A stretch of 38,915 nucleotides of DNA from Nitrospinota bacterium (GCA_022572725.1 JACZVJ010000016.1:1-38915), one strand, 5' to 3'; shown: positions 28,939 through 38,324, counted from the first letter of the stretch. Notes: generated by a model not told the origin, from the sequence alone. Numbers and translations: made by a program.

Positions 28939-29744
28939 TCCTCGACCGCATCCTGGAACGCAAAAAAGCAGAACTCCGCCGCAAGGAAAGTCGTGGGTAC
29001 TTAGCTGAACTAAAGGGGCGGATTACCGAGCGGCCCTTACCGCTGGGGTTTACCCAGGCTCTAGAGAATGCAACCAGCCACGACTCCCCTGCCCTCATTG
29101 CCGAAGTTAAAAAAGCCTCTCCCAGCCAAGGACTGATGAGGCCTGAGTTTGCCGACCGATTCGAACCGGTGGAGATAGCTCAAATCTATAAAGAGCATGG
29201 AGCTACTGCCCTCTCGGTATTAACGGATCGGGACTTTTTCCAAGGAAGCCTCGAGAACCTCTCCTCTGTCAAAGAAGGCGTAGGTCTGCCAACTATGAAT
29301 AAGGAATTCATGGTGGGGGACGTCCAGTTTTATGAGGCCCGGGCCTACGGGGCCGACGCTGTTTTGCTCATTGTCGCGGCCCTGGACCGCGTGCAACTCG
29401 AAGATTTCCATGCCATTGCTCGTGGCCTCAACCTTGATGTGCTGATTGAAACCCATCACGAACGAGAGCTGGATAGGGTCCTCGAACGTTTGCCTGAGGT
29501 TCGGCTCATCGGGATCAATAACCGTGATCTCAAAACTTTTTCCACCGATCTGGCCGTCACCCAGCGTCTCGCCAAACGCATCCCTTCAGATAAAATTATC
29601 GTGAGCGAAAGTGGGATCCACAAACGGGATGATGTGCTCCGCATCTTGGAAGCTGGGGCCCGAGCCATGCTCGTGGGAGAATCACTGATTCGCGCCGACG
29701 ATATTGGAAAAAAAATACAAGAGCTGATTGGCACTACAAATTGA
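28935..29744 (+). CDS. trpC: Indole-3-glycerol phosphate synthase
   Basis: Closes the indole ring from CdRP, releasing CO2 and water; fourth step of the pathway. 269 residues, normal for a single-domain TrpC. (beta/alpha)8 barrel with ALIAEVKKASPSQG (catalytic Lys), TDRDFFQGS, MNKEFMV (catalytic Glu), GINNRDLKTF, VSESGI and GEXLIRADD-like VGESLIRADD. Overlaps trpD by 4 nt. Not fused to trpF, unlike in enterobacteria. Confidence 0.97.
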   Translation: MILDRILERKKAELRRKESRGYLAELKGRITERPLPLGFTQALENATSHDSPALIAEVKKASPSQGLMRPEFADRFEPVEIAQIYKEHGATALSVLTDRDFFQGSLENLSSVKEGVGLPTMNKEFMVGDVQFYEARAYGADAVLLIVAALDRVQLEDFHAIARGLNLDVLIETHHERELDRVLERLPEVRLIGINNRDLKTFSTDLAVTQRLAKRIPSDKIIVSESGIHKRDDVLRILEAGARAMLVGESLIRADDIGKKIQELIGTTN

Positions 29745-29799
29745 GTTTCTTCGGAATTAGCGTGGGCAAAAAAAGATGGATGAATGTCCTTGTGTTCCA

Positions 29800-29925
29800 C
29801 TCCTTACAAAGGAGGGGTGAAGGGGAGGTAGCCTCTGGCTGCCGGAGAAGTGGCTGAGAACCTTCAATGTTTTCTGAGGCTTCCCAGACTCTACCCCACC
29901 TCGCCTCCCCGTACAAAGGGGAGGA
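29800..29925. repeat. MITE-like inverted repeat between trpC and trpF
   Basis: About 126 bp with imperfect terminal inverted repeats: the left arm CTCCTTACAAAGGAGGGG (from about 29800) mirrors the right arm that ends CCTCCCCGTACAAAGGGGAGG (to about 29924). The right end also folds on itself (CCTCCCC GTACAAA GGGGAGG). The final GGGGAGG sits 4 nt before an in-frame ATG of trpF (29929), so the repeat supplies a Shine-Dalgarno-like sequence. No transposase inside; seen once in this window. Confidence 0.7.
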
Positions 29926-30012
29926 ACCATGAGCCAGTTTCCCAAAGCAGAAACTCAGTGGAACAAAGTTTTCCATGAAAGATCCACTGAAAACTCGGAA
30001 GAATCCAAATTG

Positions 30013-30645
30013 ATGACTTTTCCTAAAGTAAAAATTTGCGGGATCACGAATTCTCAGGATAGCCAAGTGGCCGTCAATGCCGGAGCTGATGCGTTAGGGT
30101 TTGTCTTTTATAAACAAAGCCCTCGGTATGTGAAACCGAAAATAGTGAAATCCATCGTCACAGAGCTTCCGCCATTTGTTTTAACCGTTGGTGTTTTTGT
30201 GAATGAGGAACTGGCAATCGTTCGGGATATCATGGTTGAATGTGGGCTCGCACTGGCACAGCTTCATGGGGATGAAACACCAGCCTTCTGTGAAGCCTTG
30301 GGCCACCCGGTGCTTCGCGGAATCCGGCTCCGGGATCGTGGGACCTTTTTAGCCATGGCCGAATACAAAGGGCGGGCTGGAGTGCGGGGCTTCGTGGTAG
30401 ATGCTTTTTCAGAATCAGGCTTTGGGGGGACCGGGCAGAGGGCGGATTGGAGCCTGGCCGCCGAGGCAGCCCAATCCTCCCCTATTCTTCTGGCGGGAGG
30501 CCTCACTCCCGAAAACGTTCAAGAAGCCATCCAAAACGTGCGACCTTATGGTGTCGACGTGAGCAGCGGTGTAGAAGCTAGCCCCGGCAAGAAAGACCCT
30601 GCGAAAGTCATGGCGTTTGTCCGCGTTGCTAAGCTTGTCTCCTAA
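30013..30645 (+). CDS. trpF: Phosphoribosylanthranilate isomerase
   Basis: Isomerises PRA to CdRP, the third step of the pathway. 210 residues from ATG 30013 (MTFPKVKICGIT), the family length and start. KICGIT (catalytic Cys), GADALGFVFYKQSPRYV, VGVFVNE, LAQLHGDE, FVVDAFSESGFGGTG, LLAGGLTPENV and GVDVSSGVEASPG (phosphate loop) are all present. An in-frame ATG at 29929 with strong GGGGAGG, donated by the adjacent repeat element, could add 28 polar residues (SQFPKAETQW...). Which start is used is unclear; the extension is not family-like. Confidence 0.94.
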   Translation: MTFPKVKICGITNSQDSQVAVNAGADALGFVFYKQSPRYVKPKIVKSIVTELPPFVLTVGVFVNEELAIVRDIMVECGLALAQLHGDETPAFCEALGHPVLRGIRLRDRGTFLAMAEYKGRAGVRGFVVDAFSESGFGGTGQRADWSLAAEAAQSSPILLAGGLTPENVQEAIQNVRPYGVDVSSGVEASPGKKDPAKVMAFVRVAKLVS

Positions 30646-30744
30646 GTACCCCTCTCGCTATACTCGGTTCGAAATTCCCTCTCAGATCCACTTTTTCCTC
30701 CAAAGGATGAGAGGAGAAAGAAATGCTTTTCATTAATTTTCGGA

Positions 30745-30916
30745 CTATAGTGTTTTAACTTTCAACTAGTACATCTCACTTCTCCCTCGCCCTTTGGGGA
30801 GACCTGCCTGCGCACCGAAGCGCTTTCAGCCTTCGTAGCCACTTCGGCGAAGGAGGCTCGGCGGAGGCGTGGGGTTGGGGTGAGGGATAATCTCGCCAGA
30901 AAGTTAAAACCTATAG
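30745..30916. repeat. MITE-like element (172 bp) between trpF and trpB
   Basis: Terminal inverted repeats CTATAGTGTTTTAACTTTC (30745-30763) and GAAAGTTAAAACCTATAG (30899-30916) match except for one base inserted. The interior is a second GC-rich imperfect inverted repeat (CTCCCTCGCCCTTTGGGGAGA ... GGTGAGGG) with an irregular central region containing CGAAG/CTTCG segments. It shares the CCCTCGC(T)CCCTTTGGGG core with the repeat upstream of purL (about 1108-1145). No open reading frame inside; a non-autonomous mobile element is likely. Confidence 0.78.
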
Positions 30917-30961
30917 CATTTACAGAGAAACTCCTAACCTTTCCCCCTAAAGTGATGACGA

Positions 30962-32155
30962 ATGGCTCTCATTCCTGACAAACGAGGCCGATTTGGCAAA
31001 TATGGAGGCATGTACGTACCGGAAACACTCATGCCTGCAATACTGGAGCTTGAGCAGGCCTACCAATCTGCCCGCCGTGACCGCCGCTTTCAACGGGAAT
31101 TTCAAGACTGCTTGAAACAGTACGTCGGCCGCCCCACTCCGCTGTATCTCGCGGAACGGCTGACGAAGAAGTTGGGGGGAGCCAAAATCTACCTCAAACG
31201 CGAGGATCTCTGTCACACCGGTGCCCACAAGATCAACAATACCGTCGGCCAAGCACTCCTGACCCGCAGAATGAAGAAACATCGAGTGGTTGCGGAAACC
31301 GGTGCGGGCCAGCATGGAGTGGCCGTGGCCACGGTCGCCGCCATGTTTGGCCTTGAAGCCGAGATTTACATGGGCACGGAAGATATGGAACGGCAAGCGC
31401 TGAATGTTTTTCGTATGCGGCTTTTAGGATCTAAAGTCACCGGCGTAAATGCCGGCAGCCGTACCTTGAAAGATGCCATTAGCGAAGCCATGCGAGATTG
31501 GACCACGAATGTGCGGACGACCCATTACCTGCTGGGCTCGGTGCTTGGCGCGCACCCCTACCCGATGATGATCCGAGACTTCCAGTCCGTCATTGGTCGG
31601 GAAACCAGGCGCCAAATCCTGGCTGCTGAAGGCCGGTTGCCGCATTGGCTAGTGGCGTGTGTCGGTGGAGGGAGCAACAGCCTTGGGCTGTTCTATCCTT
31701 TTCTCAAAGATCCCAACGTCCGGATGGTAGGGGTGGAAGCTGGGGGGCTGGGACTGACCAGTGGAAAGCATGCGGCTCGGTTTTCAGGCGGACAGCCTGG
31801 GGTCTTGCACGGTACCATGACCTACCTCTTGCAAGACGAGCATGGTCAGGTCAACATGACCCATTCCGTGTCGGCAGGATTGGACTACCCTGCCGTGGGC
31901 CCCGAACATAGTATGCACCATGACTCCGGCCGGATCCGGTATACCGCAGCCACCGATGAAGAGGCCCTTGAGGCCTTCGATCTCCTTTCTCAAGAGGAAG
32001 GGATCATCCCCGCCCTCGAAAGCGCCCACGCCGTGGCAGAAGTCATCAAGCTAGCCCCTACCCTGAAGAAACATCACCTCATGATCATCAATCTCTCCGG
32101 GCGAGGAGATAAAGATGTCCAGCAAATCGCCCGGATGAGGGGCCAACCTCTTTAA
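30962..32155 (+). CDS. trpB: Tryptophan synthase beta chain
   Basis: PLP enzyme condensing indole (channelled from TrpA) with serine to tryptophan. 397 residues, normal. N-terminus [19 protein letters not shown] is diagnostic; PLP Lys90 lies in [23 protein letters not shown], the phosphate-binding VGGGSNS, and [12 protein letters not shown] are present, as is the C-terminal LSGRGDKDV. This is the common TrpB1 type that pairs with TrpA. Follows the MITE-like element, with a short gap before trpA (13 nt). Confidence 0.98.
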   Translation: MALIPDKRGRFGKYGGMYVPETLMPAILELEQAYQSARRDRRFQREFQDCLKQYVGRPTPLYLAERLTKKLGGAKIYLKREDLCHTGAHKINNTVGQALLTRRMKKHRVVAETGAGQHGVAVATVAAMFGLEAEIYMGTEDMERQALNVFRMRLLGSKVTGVNAGSRTLKDAISEAMRDWTTNVRTTHYLLGSVLGAHPYPMMIRDFQSVIGRETRRQILAAEGRLPHWLVACVGGGSNSLGLFYPFLKDPNVRMVGVEAGGLGLTSGKHAARFSGGQPGVLHGTMTYLLQDEHGQVNMTHSVSAGLDYPAVGPEHSMHHDSGRIRYTAATDEEALEAFDLLSQEEGIIPALESAHAVAEVIKLAPTLKKHHLMIINLSGRGDKDVQQIARMRGQPL

Positions 32156-32168
32156 CAACACTTCTCCC

Positions 32169-32990
32169 ATGACCAATCGCATTTCCTCAACATTTGACCA
32201 GCTCCAGCAAAAGGGAGAAAAAGCGCTGATCCCATACATCATGGCTGGGGACCCCTCCTTATCCGAAACAGAAAGTTTGGTTTTGGCGCTGGAACGTTCT
32301 GGCGCCGACCTTATTGAATTAGGGGTTCCGTTTTCGGATCCCATCGCCGATGGACCGGTGATTCAGAAAGCTGCCGAGCGGGCGTTGCACTCCGGCACAT
32401 CGCTCCGGCGCATTCTCACCTTGGTGAGAAGCCTCCGACCGAAGACGCAGATTCCCCTGATTTTGATGGCGTATTACAACACGATACTGGCAATGGGGGA
32501 AGCACCATTTTGCCGTGAAGCCGTGGCAGCCGGAGTCGATGGGGTGATCGTCCCGGATATGCCACCGGAAGAGGCAGAGCCCCTTTGGAAAGCCTCAGAG
32601 AGTGAGGGACCTTGCCTGGTCTTTCTTCTTGCACCAACCAGCACATCCACTCGCAAGGTTCAGGTCATCCATCGGACTCGTGGCTTTATTTACTATGTCT
32701 CCTTGACCGGAATCACCGGGGCCAAGTTACAAGACCTAAACAACGTGCGAGTCAATGTTGAAGGTATCCGTAAGAAGACCAGAAAACCCATTGCTGTTGG
32801 GTTCGGCATTTCGACTCCGGATGATGCCAGGCAAGTCGCAGAATTTGCAGATGGCGTTATCGTGGGGAGCGCGTTCGTGCGGCTCATAGGTGACTCAACC
32901 CAGAACCCGGACTTTATCGAGCGGGTTGGCCAATTCACTCGGGAACTCAAAGAAGCTATCAGATCAAACGGCCATCACCCCAGAGCCTAG
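32169..32990 (+). CDS. trpA: Tryptophan synthase alpha chain
   Basis: Cleaves indole-3-glycerol phosphate to indole and glyceraldehyde-3-phosphate, passing indole to TrpB. 273 residues, normal. Catalytic Glu50 in LIELGVPFSDP and Asp61 in IADGPVIQ match E. coli Glu49 and Asp60. Later motifs: LMAYYNTI, GVDGVIVPDMPPEEA, FLLAPTST, YYVSLTGITGA and GFGISTPDDA...GVIVGSAFV. Last gene of the trp operon. No clear intrinsic terminator follows. Confidence 0.97.
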   Translation: MTNRISSTFDQLQQKGEKALIPYIMAGDPSLSETESLVLALERSGADLIELGVPFSDPIADGPVIQKAAERALHSGTSLRRILTLVRSLRPKTQIPLILMAYYNTILAMGEAPFCREAVAAGVDGVIVPDMPPEEAEPLWKASESEGPCLVFLLAPTSTSTRKVQVIHRTRGFIYYVSLTGITGAKLQDLNNVRVNVEGIRKKTRKPIAVGFGISTPDDARQVAEFADGVIVGSAFVRLIGDSTQNPDFIERVGQFTRELKEAIRSNGHHPRA

Positions 32991-33108
32991 CGGTCGTTCC
33001 CTAGTTTTCAGTATTTCCCTCACCTTCATTGTTTAGCCCCAAATCTCACGGCCTGACATCCTAACTCATAATATTTTTGTTCTTCTGGGTTTTCCGTGGG
33101 TCTTTAAC

Positions 33109-34170
33109 GGGCTTTGTTGCATCATCCAAAACCCAATAGACTTTCCACCGTCATGTGTATGCTTAGAGAATTCTCTCTGACACCGGCATACCCAAACTCG
33201 TCATTCGATTTAAAATGTCGCACTTCATCAGTCCTTCAGCCTTTTGATTTTCAAACCGCCGAGCTCGCAGTTTTGGGCTGAAAAGGGCTTTAAACCAAAA
33301 TACGGCATTCTCCGCCAAACTCTGTCGTGTTTACCCACTCGCTACACGCCAGGCCTACCAGCCTTGCTGTTGAATCTGACGAAGATTGGCATCCCGGATG
33401 GCGAGCTTCTTAGGAGGGTGAGAACACCTCATCTGCTTTGCGTTTCGCCGAGGGGAAATCGTGGCTTTCGCTCCGCGCTGGCCAATTGATGCATAGCAGG
33501 CTTTGGTGTCGTAGGCCCCATCCCCGGAGACCTGACAGACCGTACCGGAAATCTGCGTCAACAACCGAGGAAGAACCTGGCTATCATGCACGTGGCTCGC
33601 TAGTAATCTCCGCGTCCACAGTCTCTTTCGTGTGCTCGTCGACTCCCAGATGGAGTTTGTGCCAGCTACGTCGGCGAACCCCGCGATACTTGTGGACGTG
33701 CCACTCCCCGCTCCGTAGACCCGAAGGCCAGTGGCATCAATGACAATGTGACGGGGCCGGCTCTTCGATGATGCAAAGATCGGGACCGTGAGTGAGCCTT
33801 GTCGCCGAGAAATTGTGCTATAGTTCGGCACCGGCAGGTCGAGTCTCAGGAGACTCATCACCGAGGATACAAAACCTTGAGCGGCTCGCAGGCTGAGGTG
33901 ATAAACGCTTTGGACCACACCGCGCAGTGAATCGCCGTATCCGAATTAGATCCTAGGTGAACCGGACCCAAGGTGACCCTGGGTGTTTCTCCACGTCGTG
34001 AGTCCGGCTTCATCTATCCAGAAGGTCATTCCGCCCCGAGCAATGAGGGCCTGATTATAATGATGCCAGTTAGGAACACGGTATCGGAAATTATATGGGT
34101 TGTGTCCCATGAGCCATTGTACCGCCCCCCACCATCACTCGCCAATTGTGCAACAACGCTTAGCAAGCCG
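33109..34170 (-). mobile_element. Degraded IS5-family insertion sequence
   Basis: A transposase remnant (33163-34110) lies between candidate terminal repeats: GGGCTTTGTTGCA at 33109-33121 and the reverse complement, CGGCTT...TTGTTGCA, at 34148-34170, where a 9-nt insertion appears to interrupt the match. CTTTAAC flanks both ends (33102-33108 and 34171-34177) and may be a target duplication. The insertion lies at the stop codon of the sugar ABC ATPase gene. Ends are proposed by eye. Confidence 0.7.
33163..34110 (-). pseudogene. IS5-family transposase, inactivated
   Basis: From ATG 34110 the N-terminus reads NFRYRVPNWHHYNQALIARG and TFWIDEAGL, then meets a TAA at 33948-33946. The SDTAIHCA segment is one frame off, and VQSVYHLSLRAAQGF returns in frame. 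HIVIDATGLRVYG (first catalytic Asp) is intact. A one-base loss near 33707 puts EWHVHKYRGVRRRSWHKLHLGVDEHTKE in another frame, and a one-base gain near 33601 restores ASHVHDSQVLPRLL, so a single open frame hides about 35 shifted codons. VSGDGAYDTKA carries the second Asp. A TAG (33357) and TAA (33333) then break the C-terminal part (SLAENAVFWFKALF, catalytic Glu; RRFENQKAEG), which runs on to a TAA at 33163. The copy is dead. Confidence 0.85.
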
Positions 34171-34172
34171 CT

Positions 34173-35288
34173 TTAACAAGGTAGTTTATTTCCTTCCTCA
34201 GTAAACAGATGTAACTTTTTCAAATCAAATACAAAGTCTAATTTTTGGCTTTTTCTGACCCTGAGATCTTTATTAAACCGAGATTTAAAACTTCCTATAT
34301 CGCCCTCAAGGTGAACGATGGTAGAATCGCCTAGGTATTCGACCATTTTCACTTGAGCAGCCATCTTGGGACTCGGTGCTACGGCATGGCTATAGTGTTC
34401 ATCAAGATAGATATCTTCTGGTCGAACACCTAAAGTCAGCCCGCCAGAATTTTTCGACCAGTCTAATTGATAATCCTTACCGATATGGCTCAAATCAATT
34501 TTATAGGAGCCCACCTGAAAAAACGACCTCCCTTCATTTAGAATGCCGCGTCCATGGATAAAATTCATGGGTATAGACCCCACAAAGCCTGCAACAAACT
34601 GATCAACAGGATTATTATAGACCTCTTCCGGTGTTCCTGTCTGGCAGGCTACGCCTTGGTTTAAGATGATCATCCGATCGGCCATGGTCATGGCTTCATG
34701 CTGATCATGAGTGACATAGATCGAAATAGCTCCGCATTGTTCATGGAATTTCAAAATCTCTTGGCGCATCTCAATTCGCAATCGGGCATCTAAATTTGAT
34801 AGGGGTTCGTCAAATAAAATAACTTTCGGCTTGCGAACAAAAGCTCGTCCCAAAGCCACTCGCTGCCTTTGGCCGCCACTGAGAGCCCCTGGTTTTTTGT
34901 CCAGTAAGTCTTGGAGATGCAAAATCTTTGCGGCTTCCGTCACGGTTTTTTCGATTGTCTGAGTTGCCTCCTTGCGAATCCTCATTCCAAAGGCGAGATT
35001 TTCATATACATTCATATGAGGAAACAGCGCATAATTTTGAAAAACCATGGAGATATTTCGTAAATTAGACTCCACGTTGGTAATATCCTTGCCATCAAGA
35101 TTAATCGCACCATTTGATACGGGAACAAGACCGGCAATCATCCGCAATAATGTCGATTTACCACAACCGGAAGGTCCCACTAATACTACAAACTCACCCG
35201 GTTCAAATTTTGCGGAAAATCGCCGAATCGTGGGTTGGTCATTCCCTGAATAATGTTTTTCTAGATTCTTTAGTTCGAGGCCTTGCAT
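34173..35288 (-). CDS. Sugar ABC transporter ATP-binding protein (UgpC/MsmK/MalK type)
   Basis: 371 residues, CUT1-type import ATPase. Walker A GPSGCGKST (38-46), Q-loop VFQNYALFPHM, signature LSGGQRQRVALGRA (136-149), Walker B VILFDEPLSNLDARL (156-170), H-loop YVTHDQHEAMTMADR. A TOBE/OB-like regulatory domain (about 240-371) includes GVRPEDIYLDEH. The C-terminus (LKKLHLFTEEGNKLPC) ends right at the IS boundary but looks complete. Downstream of the two permease genes on the minus strand; one shared ATPase could energise the permease pair. Confidence 0.93.
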   Translation of the reverse strand: MQGLELKNLEKHYSGNDQPTIRRFSAKFEPGEFVVLVGPSGCGKSTLLRMIAGLVPVSNGAINLDGKDITNVESNLRNISMVFQNYALFPHMNVYENLAFGMRIRKEATQTIEKTVTEAAKILHLQDLLDKKPGALSGGQRQRVALGRAFVRKPKVILFDEPLSNLDARLRIEMRQEILKFHEQCGAISIYVTHDQHEAMTMADRMIILNQGVACQTGTPEEVYNNPVDQFVAGFVGSIPMNFIHGRGILNEGRSFFQVGSYKIDLSHIGKDYQLDWSKNSGGLTLGVRPEDIYLDEHYSHAVAPSPKMAAQVKMVEYLGDSTIVHLEGDIGSFKSRFNKDLRVRKSQKLDFVFDLKKLHLFTEEGNKLPC

Positions 35289-35292
35289 CGTG

Positions 35293-36108
35293 TTAACCTT
35301 TTATCCCGCTAGAAGCCAAAGCCTCGACAAAATATTTTTGAAAAAAACTATAGCTGATAATAATCGGCACTACCAACATCATATTCGCGGCCATTTCAAC
35401 TCCGAATTGACCACCTGATTCGCCGCCCTTGGTGAATAAAACCACCATTTGGGGCAAAGTCATCATGGCTTTTTCGTGCACAACGATCATGGGCCATAAA
35501 ACTTCATTCCATGATCCCATAAAGGTTAATATTCCTATTGTGACAATGGCGGGCTTTGCCAAGGGCCAAAATATCTTACGCAATATCTGGAATTCGCCTG
35601 CTCCTTCCATGCGGGCCGCTTCCATGAGTTCATAAGGAATGGTCATAAATGTTTGCCGGAAAATAAGAATACCCATTCCACTCATCAATGAGGGCACGAT
35701 GAGGCCCAGATAGGAATCTGCCCAACCGAAATAGACGATGAGTTGATAAAGCGGGATCAATGTCAATTGCCCAGGTATCATCATGCTGATCATCACGATG
35801 GCCATGATGGCTCCTTGACCCTTGAACTTCAGTTTTGCCAATGAATAGCCCACGAGAGAGGAAAAGAAAATAACCGAACAGGTCACCGTTCCTGCAATCA
35901 AACAACTATTCATAAATGCCCGACCTATGGGAATCCGATCAAAAACCGCTTGATAATTTGCTAGGGTGAAATTTTTGGAGAACAAACCTAAATCTTGAAA
36001 TTCTGTCATAGGCCGGAGAGAGATGGAACCCATCCATAAAAACGGATAGATAAACGAAACTGCACCGGCAGTTAACATAACGTAGAGTATTAATCTTCTC
36101 ACGCTCAT
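35293..36108 (-). CDS. Sugar ABC transporter permease, MalG/UgpE type
   Basis: 271 residues from ATG 36108; an earlier in-frame codon at 36156 lies inside the upstream permease and is unlikely. The junction is TAATG, with a one-base overlap of the previous stop codon. About six transmembrane helices. The EAA loop is visible as YELMEAARMEGAGEFQILRKIFWPLAKPAI, and the C-terminus (FFQKYFVEALASSGIKG) ends in the GxxKG typical of MalG-type permeases. Forms the membrane channel with the adjacent permease. Confidence 0.93.
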   Translation of the reverse strand: MSVRRLILYVMLTAGAVSFIYPFLWMGSISLRPMTEFQDLGLFSKNFTLANYQAVFDRIPIGRAFMNSCLIAGTVTCSVIFFSSLVGYSLAKLKFKGQGAIMAIVMISMMIPGQLTLIPLYQLIVYFGWADSYLGLIVPSLMSGMGILIFRQTFMTIPYELMEAARMEGAGEFQILRKIFWPLAKPAIVTIGILTFMGSWNEVLWPMIVVHEKAMMTLPQMVVLFTKGGESGGQFGVEMAANMMLVVPIIISYSFFQKYFVEALASSGIKG

Positions 36109-36992
36109 TAGTAATAACGTTCTGAATCGAGGTATTTCTTTTGTATAAACACACACACCATAATAATCAAGGCTAGGGCAAATCCCAATGTCGCAGCATA
36201 GCCCATATGCTGAAATGAAAACGCCTGCTTATACATATACAGAACGACTGACATCGTACTACCTAGAGGCCCACCCCCCGTCATCACATACGGCTCAATG
36301 AATAAGTTAAACCCCCCTAGTGTCGACATCACGACAACCAAAAACATCGTTGGCTTTAAAAGTGGCAGAGTGATGTAGCGAAATTCATGCCACGAAGAAG
36401 CCCCTTCCATTTTGGCGGCTTCGTAGACCGTTTGTGGGATCGCTAAAATACCGGCAAGGAAAAAAACGACATAGAGACCCAGATTCTTCCATGTGGCCAT
36501 AATGGCAATCGCTGGCATGGCAATTCCTGGGTCTGTCAGCCACGGCACCGCATCAATCCCTACCAGAGATAAGACATAATTAATGAGACCAACCTCTGTT
36601 GAATAGAGCCGTTGCCACAGTATGGTCACGGCAGCACCAGAAATCACCACGGGCAGAAAAAATGTCGCGCGGAAAAACACTCGGCCCTTTAAAGGCTTCG
36701 CGAGGACGATAGCAAGGGCAAGCGCTACGATGATTTGCAACGGAATGTGTATAACTAAAAAATATAGGGTATTCGTCAAGGCCTGCCAGAATAAATGGTC
36801 TGACATAAGATATGTGAAATTTCTTAACCCGACGTATTCAGGGTCGGTCATCAGATCCCAGCGATGAAAAACGAGATACAGAGAAAAACCGACTGGATAA
36901 AGAAAAAAAACCACAAGGTGAATCAAGTAAGGACTAGTAAATAAAATTCCGGCTTTTGAATGTGATTGTTCAGATTGCATCGGGTTCACCAA
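36108..36992 (-). CDS. Sugar ABC transporter permease, MalF/UgpA type
   Basis: 294 residues. About six helices. N-terminus LFTSPYLIHLVVFFLYPVGFSLYLVF, then YVGLRNFTYLMSD and NTLYFLVIHIPLQ, and the EAA loop YEAAKMEGASSWHEFRYITLPLLKPT. GGFNLFIEPYVMTGGGP is a CUT1 permease mark. Begins at a GTG at 36992 overlapping the binding-protein stop (GTGA), or at ATG 36980. Cotranscribed with binding protein and second permease. Confidence 0.93.
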   Translation of the reverse strand: MVNPMQSEQSHSKAGILFTSPYLIHLVVFFLYPVGFSLYLVFHRWDLMTDPEYVGLRNFTYLMSDHLFWQALTNTLYFLVIHIPLQIIVALALAIVLAKPLKGRVFFRATFFLPVVISGAAVTILWQRLYSTEVGLINYVLSLVGIDAVPWLTDPGIAMPAIAIMATWKNLGLYVVFFLAGILAIPQTVYEAAKMEGASSWHEFRYITLPLLKPTMFLVVVMSTLGGFNLFIEPYVMTGGGPLGSTMSVVLYMYKQAFSFQHMGYAATLGFALALIIMVCVFIQKKYLDSERYY

Positions 36993-38239
36993 TTTTTATA
37001 AATATGTTCAACATGGTTTGCGGCATTTTCAATGGCTTTGTTTGCCGGGATAGTTCCATACACTGCGGACGCCTCATATTGCTGCCCCAAAAAATCGAGG
37101 ATTTCGACGATATGTTCCGAATTATCCCCGGGCTTGGTAAAGGGAACCTGCGAGGCAAATGGAATCAGATTCTTCCTTCTGACAAAAACCTCCTTATAAT
37201 AGCTGTCATTGATTAATCCTTTGCGAACTGGAATTTGACCGGTTATGTCGAGTAATAATTTATCTGCCTTCTTCGACGTCATAAATTTGACGAACTCCCA
37301 TGCCGCCTCAGGGTGCTGAGTATTTTTAAACACCACAAAGGATTTGGGATCCCCAAATGTATAGGCAGGCCCATGATGGCCATCGGGAACCGGGATGGGA
37401 ATCGTCTTGAAATTAAATTTTTGCGCCATCGACCGTTCAAACATTTTAAGAGCCCAAGGGCCAACGATAGTCATGCCAACTTTTTGTTGGGCAAATAGAT
37501 TCGACACCGTACCGGATTTAGGGAAATACCCGCGGGCAAAACCCCTCTGGAAAAAATCCATCACCGCGATGGCCGAGACGTTATTAAAATCAGCCCGGCC
37601 TTGGTTTAATAGAGAGCGACCATTTGTGGCCGCCATGTAAAATGGCAGAAAATCATATAAACGCTGCCACCACATCACCGTCATCGACGGACTCATAGCC
37701 CATCGATCAACTCGCCCGTCACCATCAGTGTCCGCTGTCAGCTTCTTCGCGGCCGTCCAAAATTCATCATAGGTTCTTGGGGGTTTGATGTTGAGCTTTT
37801 GAAATAGATCGATATTATAAACCAGCATGACTGGATTCAATTTCCATGGCCATTGATGGTAATGGCCGTCTGGCGAGCGGTAGTCTTTCAAGATCGTGGC
37901 GCCGATCCGTGCCTCTGTTTCTTTGGCAAAGTTTTTTAAGCCATCCAATCTTAACAAGGTATCGGCCTTAACAAATTTATTAAGCATGGCCGGCAGCATA
38001 TTGGAATAAATATCTGGATTGGTTTTCGCAACTATGGCGGCTAACAGGACCTCTTCGCTGCTCGCACCAGCTGGGACGGGTTGTAATTTTATCGTGGTTT
38101 CAGAATGGCTATGATTCCACTCTTTCACAAGGCGCTTGGCGAGTTCAATTTCATCGGGGTTGGTGGCGCACCAATAGACAAGCGTCGCTCCGACACAAAT
38201 TTCAGCATATAAAAGGATAGCGAGAAGTATGATCCACAT
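36986..38239 (-). CDS. Extracellular sugar-binding protein of ABC transporter (CUT1)
   Basis: 417 residues. N-terminal signal peptide WIILLAILLYAEICVGA, cleaved likely near residue 18; no lipobox Cys in the usual place. Then the family features: VYWCATNPDEIELAKRLVKEWN, PDIYSNMLPAML, YNIDLFQKLNIKPPRTYDEFWTAAKKL with DTDGDG (Ca2+-loop-like), and MTIVGPWAL. Substrate is unknown; members take up oligosaccharides or glycerol-3-phosphate. ATG 38239 has GGAG 6 nt upstream. First gene of the operon. Confidence 0.93.
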   Translation of the reverse strand: MWIILLAILLYAEICVGATLVYWCATNPDEIELAKRLVKEWNHSHSETTIKLQPVPAGASSEEVLLAAIVAKTNPDIYSNMLPAMLNKFVKADTLLRLDGLKNFAKETEARIGATILKDYRSPDGHYHQWPWKLNPVMLVYNIDLFQKLNIKPPRTYDEFWTAAKKLTADTDGDGRVDRWAMSPSMTVMWWQRLYDFLPFYMAATNGRSLLNQGRADFNNVSAIAVMDFFQRGFARGYFPKSGTVSNLFAQQKVGMTIVGPWALKMFERSMAQKFNFKTIPIPVPDGHHGPAYTFGDPKSFVVFKNTQHPEAAWEFVKFMTSKKADKLLLDITGQIPVRKGLINDSYYKEVFVRRKNLIPFASQVPFTKPGDNSEHIVEILDFLGQQYEASAVYGTIPANKAIENAANHVEHIYKNW

Positions 38240-38324
38240 TATGGCTCCATATGAGAGACGACCTCCCTCCGAGGTGGCCTCCGTCTCTAATTTTCAGACC
38301 ACCTGAGTCAACATAATTCTTGCA

